A stretch of 64,000 nucleotides of DNA from Haliotis asinina (taxonomy: Eukaryota > Mollusca > Gastropoda > Lepetellida > Haliotidae), in the NCBI RefSeq assembly GCF_037392515.1, contig NC_090288.1, forward strand, positions 17,268,969 to 17,332,968, in the 5' to 3' direction. Below the pieces are notes generated by a model. That model was given only the letters and a program-made list of their open reading frames with translations. It was not told the DNA's origin and searched no databases. Numbering within the stretch: position 1 is the first letter of the stretch; each line of letters starts with the position of its first letter. Shown in pieces: positions 1 to 11,900 of this stretch. The position numbers and the translations under genes are program-made.

Positions 1-1268
1 CCGAAAGTAAGACGTGTACCTGGTTTTACTTCTGAAAAGTTACACATCCCGCTCAGCAAGAGGTCATTACATGAAAATCAGGTACCTCCAATATAATGGG
101 ACATATCGCAGGTAGGTTTATATGTACGAGAACAATGTGTTACGTATTCCAGGTATGATATTACCAACACCATAGCCATAATTTCGTAGATCTGTATTTA
201 GATACAAGGGCTCAGGTGGGTCCAAATTTTCCATCCTACTACCTACTACCTTACCCTACCCTGATACCTGTTATGTTCATTCCCGACATCAGTTTGTAAG
301 AAATGGCAATGAATATATTCCTCAGCTTGGAGGTTAATATTTTGAGTTTTTTTCAATATATTAACCAAAATATTACATTCAAAACAGGCGATTGTAAATT
401 ATGTGTAAATGTACAAAGACAATACAACCTTATATTATTTCGTACTAGCCACATGATCGTAGCGTGTCCAGGAATTGAGACGGCTACCCTGGGCCCAACT
501 CAGTACCCATCTGTCCCCAGTATCCGGCTTACCCGTCCCAGCCCTATTAGAGGCGGATTCCATTACCTTAACATTTAGGGAACGACATAAAGTACGAAAT
601 TACGAAAGTACGAAAGTACGCATTCACTTACTATAGGTATGCACAAGTTCCTGCCTCCTAACACCCAACAACGTAAAATATAATGGAACCCATCGACAGA
701 CGCCGCTGATAAACATAATGTATGTAGTTTGGGTTCATTTAATTAGTTTCAGAAAATACAATAAATGATAAAACAGGTATAAACATTAAAAGGCAGTTGA
801 AGGCGCGTCTTCAACAGTTGGGAGTATTGGGCGGGGGATGTAGGTTTCAACTCTGTCCGACCGAGATGATGAGGACAGATTTTCTCAAAACCAGTTATAG
901 ATAGGAAAACCACATTTTGTATGTGTTTTCACGACATGAGATGCCTTGATAGAGTTTGAAAACGAAGACAGTGTTACAATTTGTTACAGTGTCATCGCAT
1001 TTGTCATGCGTTCCTTCACTAATGGTCTGTTTGCAGTGAAAACGTACCGATGAATTTCACTTTAAACAAAAAGTACATCGAATAAAGTGAAATAGAGATG
1101 GCGAATCCTCATAATTTTACCTTGCCGGTTGAAAATATAAGTCTCAGAATTTTATTTAACTTAGAATTAAAGATGCTCAACAAAAGATCAGTTTCAAATA
1201 GCTTAATTTGTTTACATGGGAGTATGGACATTAAATGACACCGAGAAAAAGTAGGGTTGGTGTAGAGA
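1..1268. other. Intergenic, no gene recognised
   Basis: No open frame here looks like a conserved protein on either strand. Small irregular tandem copies of a 'tacgaaag' motif occur near 595-620. The stretch lies downstream of the aprA-like gene and may be ordinary intergenic DNA. Confidence 0.4.
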
Positions 1269-1607
1269 GGCCTTCACACGGCAAACTAAAGTCTGACATC
1301 ACATGTTGTTGAAATTTTAAAAGTTGTCAAACTCGCGCTTTTGTGTCGTTTGAGCGCCATGTCTCTGAAGGTGCGGTCACGTGACAATTTTGTTGACTGC
1401 GTCTGAGTTGAGTCTGAACAACAAACGTTTGACAACACTTCACAAGACAAACTCAAGTTTGACAACACCTAAAGTTTTATGGAAAAGTTCGTGGGAATAG
1501 AGACCGATCCTATTTCTCGACAACAGTTTGACAACTCAGAAATTGGTGTTGGTGGCGAATTCTTTGAATGTCCACACTGTCAAAGTCGAGTTTGTTGTGT
1601 GAAGGCC
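1269..1607. mobile_element. Inverted-repeat element (MITE-like)
   Basis: The left end (ggccttcacacggcaaac, from 1269) is matched by an inverted copy ending at 1607 (gtttgttgtgtgaaggcc). Between them the motif 'gtttgacaac' recurs in both orientations, at about 1327, 1427, 1456 and 1527, like subterminal transposase-binding repeats. There is no coding capacity, so this would be a non-autonomous DNA transposon about 340 bp long. The superfamily and target-site duplication could not be decided by eye. Confidence 0.5.
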
Positions 1608-2762
1608 ACTGAAAATACCGCTCGTCACGTACCACACGTGCATTTGTTTCACTACTGTGCTTACCCCCTCGTAATACAAAGCAATAATAACGATTTGAAT
1701 CTTTGATCAGTTGCCAAGGTAGATTATGAGGATTCCAAATCTGAATTTCATTTTATTTGTTGCATGGCAGGCACGGTGTATGGTGAGGAGAGTGTCCAGT
1801 GATCCTTCCCAACTGGTAATGATGTGGTGTGCCTGCCAGTGATTTCAAATGAAAGAGTTTCTGGAAGAGCCTGTAAAATATACCTCAGGGATTGGAGAAA
1901 AGAACTTTGACAATGGGCCATTTTCTGCATTTAGAATGCACCATTGCCCTTGAATCAATAGTAAACTTCAAAGTTTTAATGGTCCATTCATCATTCTAAT
2001 GTGCAAAATGGTGCATGGCCCATGGCCCCGGCCTTTCCGAATGAAGAGTACCTCACTTTAAAGTACACTCCATGACAAGAAAAGACGGGCCATTTCTCGA
2101 ATTTAAGGCAACACTATTAAGTGAATTTTGAATATATTTGGTTCATTTAAATATGGATATCGCGGGAAGCCTGTCCCATGCAGTATAAAAGATACTTAAG
2201 TGAGCTCGCATATCATGTTTGGCCCAGCTAATATCTGTGTCGGCTTTATCAATGAAGTCTAATTTTCTAATTTGACTACATGTTTATGTTCATTAAGGGC
2301 GGTGGTTCGATAAAGAAAGTAAGTTGGACGTTTGAAGTAAAACTATTTTTAATCCATCTCAGTGTTTTATGGGGGTTTAGTTGAACACCCAACATATATC
2401 GACAAAACGCCACAGATTTCAGGGTAAGGTAATATAGGTCAGAAAAGGTTACTTTGTTAAAGACGTCGATGATTAGTGGGTGAATTGTGCAATGCTACAC
2501 TGAGTAGCAAGTTTCAGTTTTTCAGACTGGAAATCATTTCGTATTTGTCTGTTTTGTACCGTAACTAATTTCCTCCATTGTCTAAACAGGTCAGTTGATA
2601 TGTTTCCCCTATTTACTAAGGCAAAAGGAGATAATTATCCCATTTCTTATGTAACTTAGACCGACTGTTTTGTACTTTCTATGGAATGAAAAAAATGTGT
2701 TTCACGAGAGTTGGATATAAGAAATTTGTAAAAGAGAATTTGAACGCTGTCATGATCAATGT
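1608..2762. other. Intergenic / 3' flank of the aprA-like gene
   Basis: No protein-like open frame was recognised. A 'gggccat...gcaccat' type motif recurs in both orientations around 1915-2030, possibly a worn repeat. Nothing else stands out. Confidence 0.35.
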
Positions 2763-2768
2763 TTTATT
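2763..2768 (-). terminator. Candidate polyadenylation signal, aprA-like gene
   Basis: AATAAA on the minus strand, about 40 bases after the stop codon at 2809-2811. If used, the 3' UTR is only about 60 bases long. Similar hexamers occur further downstream, so usage is inferred from proximity only. Confidence 0.45.
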
Positions 2769-2808
2769 TTCTTAATATGTGAATCAAGACTGTTTTTGAA
2801 ATGCATAA

Positions 2809-2928
2809 TTAGACTAGTGACCCCAAACAGTCCGCCCCGTGACAATCTGGAAAGGGGTAGGTATTAGGGATGATCATCGTCTCGGAACAGAACTCAAAGT
2901 TGGTCACACCCGGACCTGGAAACGTGGC
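2809..2928 (-). CDS. aprA-like exon 13 (C-terminus)
   Basis: 120 bases including TAA at 2809-2811, acceptor catttacag. It encodes [20 protein letters not shown] and a tail with [10 protein letters not shown]. The two tail cysteines may form a disulfide. Confidence 0.92.
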   Translation of the reverse strand, partial: ATFPGPGVTNFEFCSETMIIPNTYPFPDCHGADCLGSLV

Positions 2929-5900
2929 CTGTAAATGATAAACCAAAACTGGAATGACATCTGCGATACACTCCGTGCGTCTTGCCCAAGGTAACATTCC
3001 TGTATATCACGTTTCTGGCAAACTGGATATATATGTATTGTGCCGATCAAAATGTATGATCAGAACCACTAACAGTTCTTTGATAAACAAGGGCCACATT
3101 GATCTTTGCTGAGGTTAATATAGATCTGATCCTAGGTATGAATGCTAGAGTGACATCACAACAGGCCTAGACATTCACAAAAAGAACGTGGCCATCGTTT
3201 GTTTTTGGAAAGGTGTGGTTGTCAAGTGGTTAAAGCACCCGTTCGTCACGCCGAAGGCCCTGGTTCGATTCCCAATTTGGGTACAATGTGAGAAGCCCTG
3301 GGCTTACTTGCAGAAAGCGATCTTAGAGTTTACAATGATTATTCACCCAAGTAGTATTACGACTTACTTCCATATAAAAGGCCAGCCAACCTTCAGGGGG
3401 ATTCTTGAATGTAGCCCGATACACCCACTCACCCTGCAACAGATGCAGAAACGTTGTACTGGATGTGTGCTTTAACTAAAGCCACTACTTCACAACTTAA
3501 AACACCTCAGCACGTCGCGTTTTGTACTACATCTATACCAGACATGATTATTGCATAACAGTTTGTGGTGCCGTTTATTAGCAGCACGTAAATGTGTTAG
3601 TCTGTTCGTATTCTGCCCCTTAAGTTATACAGGTAGGCAAGGCAGCGTACCATGAAGTCCACATCATCCTTGATCCACACAACAAGCTGAGGGAGGAATC
3701 CATCCGGGTTATTTGGATCCGCAGTTGCCAACCGGAAGTCGCGTCTGCAGCGAACGAAAATCACGGTTACGCACACAATGACTGATGATGTAATTAACTT
3801 AATACTTAAAATGTATCAAATGGACTTAATAATATGTACACTGTCATGCTGGTTTCTTGTGGTCGCATGCTTGATATCTCCAGGGTCTCCACTATATACT
3901 CTGGATGCATCTGCAGCCGTAGTGTCAACAAAGGTGGGATGCGCGGCTGCCAAGATTTGTTCGCAGTTCCACTCTGATTTTGGGGAAATCGTACAGTCAC
4001 ATTGACAGGTCCAAAACTTTGAAAAAAAAATAATGTATACAAGAACTCCTTCTACCTCTTTCAGTGTAACTGTATGATTTGTGTTGCCAAGTGTAATCGG
4101 TTAGATAATTTAAGAAGCGAAAGTGAGTTGTGATTGGTACTCTAACTTCCCAGCATTGACATCTGATTAGACAAAAAAGAAAACAACAAACAAACCAAAA
4201 AAAGCCAAGAGAGGTAAAACATTCATCGGGACTAGCCTTATATACACCCAGGGCATAATGAAGATTTTAAACCCTGGAGATATCGAGGATGTCCTGATTA
4301 CAGGCGGTGTAAAATAATAGGTGTTATATTTGTCATGACGAAAGCGCCGGTTGTTTATAGCGCTGACAAGACACATACATTATCAATCTAATAACATATA
4401 CAAAATGGATGTGCAGCACACCAACCTACTTGCGGACACTTACCTGTGAGTTCCGACTGAGTGGATGTGCTGGACACCTACCTGTAAGGCCCGATCGTGC
4501 GCGCATGCTGCACACCAATAGTTAAGGGCTTTACGTTGCTGTAAAAAGTCAGGATTCCTCCATCGGCAGTCTAAACAAATATACAAGCATGATATATGGC
4601 ATAGCTCAATATTCACGAGTTGGTGAGAGTTACATGGTCGTAGTCTCCAATAGCAGAAACAGAACTTACATAGTTTTTCTCCCAGCGTAACTTAGGCCGT
4701 GGCGTATTCTGAAACATTTTGGTGAGAGTATGTAAGTATCAATATCTACACACCTCTTCAAATTCCAACCACATAGTTTCTATTTTTCAAATAACAATAC
4801 GTATGTATTGGTTGGTTGGTTGGTTGGTTGGTTTGTTCTTTAACGGCGCATTCAGCAATATTTCAGCTATACTAAATAATCGAGTCTGGACCAGACAATC
4901 CAGTGCTCAAGAGCATGAGCTTCATTTCTACACAAATGAATAATGTATGTGTAATAAAGTGCATTTAATAAAGTTTAAAATAACGCCTCAAAGACATCGA
5001 AATAAGAAAATATATTTGTGACTAAGTGAGTCTTGGTCAAAGAAACAGTAAATACCAGTTAAAGACAGACAGAAAGACATAGTGGGTCTCTCACCTCAAG
5101 GACGCTGAGGAAAAAGCTCTGTATGCCGAAGAAGAGCGAGATCCGATGGAACGTTAGACTATGTTCGGCGTTGGGAATTCTCCTTCAGCGGGGATACAAC
5201 AAAACATGTTAAACAGGTTGATTAAACAGGCAATCGTTTACGTTCTCTATTAAAACCCATGAATTGTTTACCAGCTGTTTGAGCCCCAATCAGCAATATT
5301 CCAGCCATGTCAGGGAGTTCTGCAAATAATCGGCCAGAAATCCAGTGATTGGTCAGTTATCTCAGCTAACTGGATAAGGTAGCATGCGTCAACCGCGTCA
5401 GCGAACCTGACCTCCCGACCCTGTTTGTGTCCTCTTCAGACGAAAAGGAATAGTATTTCAGTAATCAGAAACCGCCATACATAGACTGACTTCTTAGGGA
5501 AAGTGATGTAGCCCACAGGTTAAACCCTTTCCTTTTAACGCCGAAAGGTCCAAACATTGTTATAGTGCGTTTAACCCATTTCTGGTTGCCATTAACATGC
5601 TTGATGGAATATTGGTCGAAGTGCTGTAAGACCACACTCGCTCACTATTAAGTATGATTTAAGGAAGGTGTCACAGATTTATGAAGTGTTGCAGACTCAT
5701 TTGTGTACCTGAGGTATGTCTCTCCCTTCAGATCGTTGATGTAGAACTTAGAATCGTCAGGAAGGAAGAACTCGTCTCCTCCCGTGGTAACGATGTACTT
5801 CGGCATTGTCAGCCGGTCAATGTAGGCTGAAATATACGTACACACACCTCAGTGGGTCATGATGCTTAGAGCTTCGTGTTATTGTTTTTTTCCCCCATTT

Positions 5901-8900
5901 TCACCTAGTTGTTTTACCTTGCTGCTTGCACCCTCATAATACAGCTTTGGTTTATTGTCATGTTATACCTGGGTCCTTGTATCCGCCCATTACTACCTCT
6001 TCAATTATTCTCTCTGCGAACATTTGGTATTTTCAAATATAGCATGATATCACCAGGAAAATACGTTAACCTTGTAGAATAAGAAACATGATTTGTAGTG
6101 GGGTTGGGGATATCTCAGGAACCATTTTCACTATTGGCTCTTACAAAAATCTTTATGTTTTGAAATTGTAAATCAATACTTAACCAATTCTTCAGCAAAT
6201 GTTTCTTAAAGGAGAGTTTTTCATCAGTGAAAAAACAGGGTGCATTTACATGTATTCCGAGAGAAGATTAAGCCTCCACAGTTTCCTAACATGCTGTATT
6301 TAATTGGACCTTCGCAAACAGAATAAGAACGATGCTGCCTACAGTTATTAGTGAAGATCAAAAAGAGTGTTATCGCAAACAGACACGGTAAAAGACATCG
6401 GTGTATGTACTGGGTTCATTCGTGACACAAAGGAATGTGTAGAGTACATGGACATTCCTGGAGTATTACTGATAATTGACTTCGAGAAAACCTCTGATTC
6501 TGTTGATTGCAGTCTCATACAAGGAACGCTAGACAATTTTAACTTCAGAGAATCATTGTAAAACTGGATTAAAAACGTTTTACTCTCGAATTAGTTAAAG
6601 TGCTTTAGTGAATGGGTGTGCTTCAGGTTTCTCGCAAATGTCAAGAGGGTATGGTCAAGGATAGCACTGTCATCTTCTCCATTTGCGCTAAGAATACAAG
6701 TCTAATGCTTCCTGCTACTCCATACCATAATGATAATGGCACTTGCCAATGCCGGATATCTATTTTCAGATGATAGGACTTTGATGGAATGCGGGCTTGC
6801 TATCAAAGTACATGTACCATACAAACGATGGACAAATTTTTCGTCATTTTCGTTTTTAAAGGTTAACATAAGTTGAACTTGGGTTAGTTGGATATATTTG
6901 GAAGTGCATTCTTTACTGCTATTTAGATTCCTAGGAACAAACATTCTTGTATTATTATTACCCTAATATTTGTAAAGAAAAGGTAATTATTGACATTTTG
7001 CATCGGTGAATCTGCAATAACAGTGCGCCCACGTGTTCGCAATCTTGGTGTAATCTTTGACTCTTCCCTCAGCATGCATGAACCCAATGTTATCAATGTC
7101 AGTCGCCAATCTCATTTCCATCTGCGTAACATCGGTATGATTCATCGATACCTGGACGTGAAATCTGCACAAGCTCTTGTTCAGGCACGTGTGACATCAG
7201 CTTGGACTATTGTAACTCTTTGTTGTATGGTGTGCCAAAACAAGTCCTTTATAGGTTACAGATGACACAAAATTCAACCGCAAGATTGATCTGTCAAATT
7301 AACAGGACTGATCACATCTCTCCTGTCCTCAAAACTCTACACTGGTATCCCATTCGCTTCAGAATTGACTACAATGTCCTGCTCCTTGTTTACAAGCGCT
7401 TATAAACGGTCTAGCGCCAAAATACCTCTCAGATCTCCTGACACTGTATCACCCAACTAGATCACTCCGCTGAAGAGACCAGTCTCTCCTTGAAATACCA
7501 CATACTAGAACTAAGTCATATGGTGACAGATCCTTCTCTAGAGCAGGACCCTTCTTCTGGAACAATTTACCATCCATCCTTCTTTCCGAAATAGAACTAT
7601 CAAATTTTGATAGTGGTCTCAAGACGCACCTGTTCACCTCTACACATGGTTAAAGTGGACTCAGATGCCGCTTTTGAGCAATTACATTGATGACAAGCGC
7701 TTTATGTATGTATGTATGTATGTATGTATGTATGTATGTATGTATGTATGTATGTATGTATGTATGTATGTATGTATGTATGTATGTATGTATGTATGTA
7801 TGTATGTATGTATGTATGTATGTATTTTGAACATCATTACTTGAGCGCAAGAATTTGTGGCTACACGTGAAAACGATGATCTGTTTGTAGGCCAGATTCC
7901 TCTTTGCATAGAAAACACAGTAACGCGAAATATTCGGAAGATATGCCAATACCAGTGCTGACCGTGGACATTTTTTTCACTAATATTCACTAGCTGGTTG
8001 TATGTGATATAACAATAATAAACACGTCTGCCTATGGACTATTATGTACATACTATTGGACAGATAATGTTTTATATGTTTCGTGACGCGAACCACAATA
8101 TTGCAGTAATAGTTTTCTACTTTTGACGCCATCCTACCTGTGGACGGTGCTTGTGGGTTTCACCAAGGGCGTAAACATCCGAGACCAGCATTATTTCGGG
8201 CTTTCATCCCACATCAAGCAGATATGCCGCGATATGATTCCGTTCAAAGCGACTTTGAACGCAACTCACTCTTTGATACTGCGACGTTTCAACATTGATG
8301 TTTGTTATTGACGTAAATATTTTGGACCCGTAAGTCAATGATTGTTTATCTGCTTTGCATTGTTTATCAACTCATTTACCCAAGTACTTTGGATACGTTG
8401 CAGTTTCCAAGAAGGACGCTTTTGTGGCTTGTTGATAATATGGTTCGAAACACACTATCTCACATGAGTGTTTTCTTCGGTGAGCTAAGAGTGCACTTAT
8501 CATTTTGACATGGAATCAGTTAAATCCTTTCGACACAGATTTTGTTAAAGAGGGATTAAACTAGCTGAGCTGACTGAGAGTTAAATGTTCTATATCTCAC
8601 AATATGGGTCGACGATGTCGCTCATGAGTTTAGTGTTGGGGTTGTCAAGCTGACTGGTGAAGTTGAGGCTGTAGTAGTCGCTGAATGCAAACGTCCACCC
8701 TCCTAGTGACCGGTAGTGATGGTGAAGATTCTGTCAGGAGCAAGGTTGAGATGTCTAGTGGTACATAGGGGAAAGTGCAGAGCAAATGACAACATATGAC
8801 ACTAGACAGTTTTTGTAACAAAGCTGAATAGGTGGGGTTTATTTTTTCAATTAAAACAAAATAGATACATATAAACTTAACTGTTTGCAGATTTATAGCA

Positions 8901-11900
8901 ATGTAGGATAGGAGTCTAAGATGTTTGTGTTCACGAGTTTTAGGGCCTGTTTCTAAAGTGAGAGGGTAAGGCAAAGGTAAGAGCACCTGTGGACGAGAAC
9001 GTTCCCGTATGTGAAAGTTTGCTTCAGGGTATGTGTGAAAATCTGGCCCCGTCCCCCACCCAAAGAAAGTCAGAACATTGTGTAAAGACGATCGAACTTG
9101 AACCATGGCTTACGATTGTCAAAGAGCTAAGATCGCGTTATAGAAAAGATGAAAGCCCGTGCACTGTGCACCAGTGTGAACCAAGCCTCTAGGTGCATTA
9201 AAATGGAGACTTGAACGGGAATCCCGTACATGATGAGGCATGATAAACCACTTCCTCTGAGATGCCATGGCCGTATGGCGATCGACCATGCGTTTGACTT
9301 CAAAAATCGTTTTATTTGAAGACAATTCTTCACATCCCCTACAGTAATAAGTCTTCAACAGTTAGAAGTGGACATCCCGACTCACTGTCACAGATACGCA
9401 CCTTTTGTATATTAAGTAAATCCATGACGATGGGAGCTATGGCGACGACTCTTTTGTCTACTGCTGCCGTTGTCCACGTCGTCCAGCCCCGCTGTAACAA
9501 CATCAAGTGTGTTACACCCCCAGGGGAAGCGGGACAACACGAGACTCAGTGTCGTACAAAGAATGGTAGCTTTATTTCTTGAGTACACCTGGGATGGGGC
9601 GAACACTAAATATACAGTTTGTAGCGTCCAGCAGAGGCTACCAGGGGAAGGCGACGAGATAAGGCTGACACTTGGGCAGTTGATGGCTAGACTGGCTGGT
9701 CAGCCCGTCCCTTTAAATCCCTGGTTTGCCTCTTCTGCTGGGCTGTCCGCGCCCTTCCCGCCGTCTGCCGGCTCTGTCCCTACATGCCTGTCCACCCGGC
9801 TTTTATATGTACATGAATAACACCAATTTGCTTAGCTTGCTACATTTTTTCACAAGTCAGCGTCTTCCAATGGCAGGATCTGCTCAGATGGTCATGTTTT
9901 GACTAGCTGTCAGTGGTAAATTGCTGACAAGTGTCAAGACATATTATCCACAAGTATGCACAAACAGCAGTGTTACAAGTGTTACAACCTGATACCAGCA
10001 GCCTAGATGGACCAGTTGGTCTGTAAAGACTTCTCTGGTATACATAATATACAAGGAAGCTAGGATAAATTTTGAGAATTCAAGATTCCTTACTGTATAC
10101 AAATGTACAATTGCTGAGGCATACATTCCTGAACATTGGTAACCTACCTTGGATTCCCCGCACACCACAAACCTCTGAATGTTAGACTGGGGGTTGACCT
10201 TCTTGCCGAAGTCCGTCATTGTGTCCATAGCTCGCACAGCTGACTACATAAAACATGGAGAAAACGAAGTATCAGTACATGGACACGACATGCAGCATGT
10301 CCTTATAAATACAGACGTATCTTGTGCTTGGGACGAGGCGCAAGCTACGTGAACCGTATCACGAAGAATTCATTTCTAATAATCTAATGATCTAGCTGAA
10401 TGGTATTGATTCATATTGTGTCACTTAGACTAAAGTCACTGTGCAGTCATTCAGAGTCGCATCCCCTAGTAGTACCAGGATCCGCTGACCGTAGGTTCAG
10501 ATCTTAGATTCGCCCATATCATGAACCTAGCTTGGGAACACAGTTCATTACTCATTAGGTTCACCACAGGCCTAAGAATAGGCTTTTATCCAGCCTGAAG
10601 TTGGCTCATGGTGTAACAACTGAAGTACGTCTCAAAACGGAGAAAAAATCCAAATACTCTTCACCGAATGTTCATCCGCTGCTTCGATCAGGTCCAACAG
10701 TCCGGAATAACGAGACTGACATGCGTACCTTCGTCATTGGCAACCGAAGCAGCCACTCTGGTCTGTCGGGGTGGTCCTCCACAAACACCTTCCAAGTCCA
10801 TGCTATCACGGCGTCCTCAGATCGGCTCGAATGGCTGGGATCGTTCTGGGAAACAACAGTCATCAACGAAAACCGAAGCATTTAAATGGCAGCAATACAA
10901 TTTCAAGTCTTCATTTACAACGTCTAATTTCTAAATAAATAAGAAAGCAATGTGTGTAATCAACATAAGAATGTTTCACACTGTGTGAACAATACTAGTT
11001 AAAATTCATTCACTTTCACACACATGTCTGGCGCCTATACGATAACAACCTTTCCATTCTGAATACTGTATCTCCACAGTAAAAGGAATTTTATAGTCCG
11101 TTCAGGCAGGTTTTGTAACAAGGTGGCGTGTTGGCGTTAAAGTTTCTCACAGAAGGTTCACATTCCAATGTTTTAAAAATCTAACACTGAACAGCTAACA
11201 CTTTATCGGGGAGTATACCAAATATGTTTAGTTGCTAAGAAGTGTTGTGAAAAGACCAGAAAATTCTATTGCTTTAAGTCCCATATTTTTTTCATAAATA
11301 CTCTTACAAACAGACCCCAAAACGACACTGTGAATTCAAATTTGAATTCTTACTATGACAAAACAATGCTATTTAGAATGTTAAATAAACACAGACACAT
11401 TCAGCAACAAAAATGTCATGCTAACTGAAGTCATCTGTAGCAGGCGAAGGGCAGGTCAGTCAGGATTCCGAACGTACTCACTGATCCAGTGAAACGTCTG
11501 TATACGAAGGACTTGAATAGTTTGAATTGCAATAGAAAATCTGCATAGCAAAAGAACTTTCGTTCCTTATATCTGACTGTTCATTTGGTATTAAGGATCG
11601 ATCGATCCTAGCTGACAGTGACACTTTTTGATTAATTGATTTGTCATAAGTGTTACTTAATGTTAGCGAAAACAGGCCATCCGAATATATGGAAACGTTC
11701 GTAAAATAATCGATGTGTGAACGCGTCGGGCAATTCTGTATTCAATTCGGACGAAGAGTATTTTCGTCACTGGATCGCGAATTAAGAAAATGTCTGATTA
11801 CATAACCGAAGATCAGGTAAGGTAAACTTTGAAATGTGAAAACATCCGGCTGATTACATACACAGTCACGTTTTACACCTTATTAGAGCAGCGTTATGCT

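Noticed and set aside
7650..7990. Minus-strand open frames of about 100 residues with a repeated Tyr-Ile-His-Thr pattern
   Set aside because: They are translations of the (ATGT)n microsatellite.
8645..9106. Minus-strand frame of 153 residues
   Set aside because: Runs out of frame through aprA-like exon 7 and the neighbouring intron; no family motifs.
11332..11349. Perfect 18-base palindrome (gaattcaaatttgaattc); a 16-base one also at 11594-11609
   Set aside because: Short AT-rich palindromes in intron 3 are plausible by chance and have no matching motif nearby.
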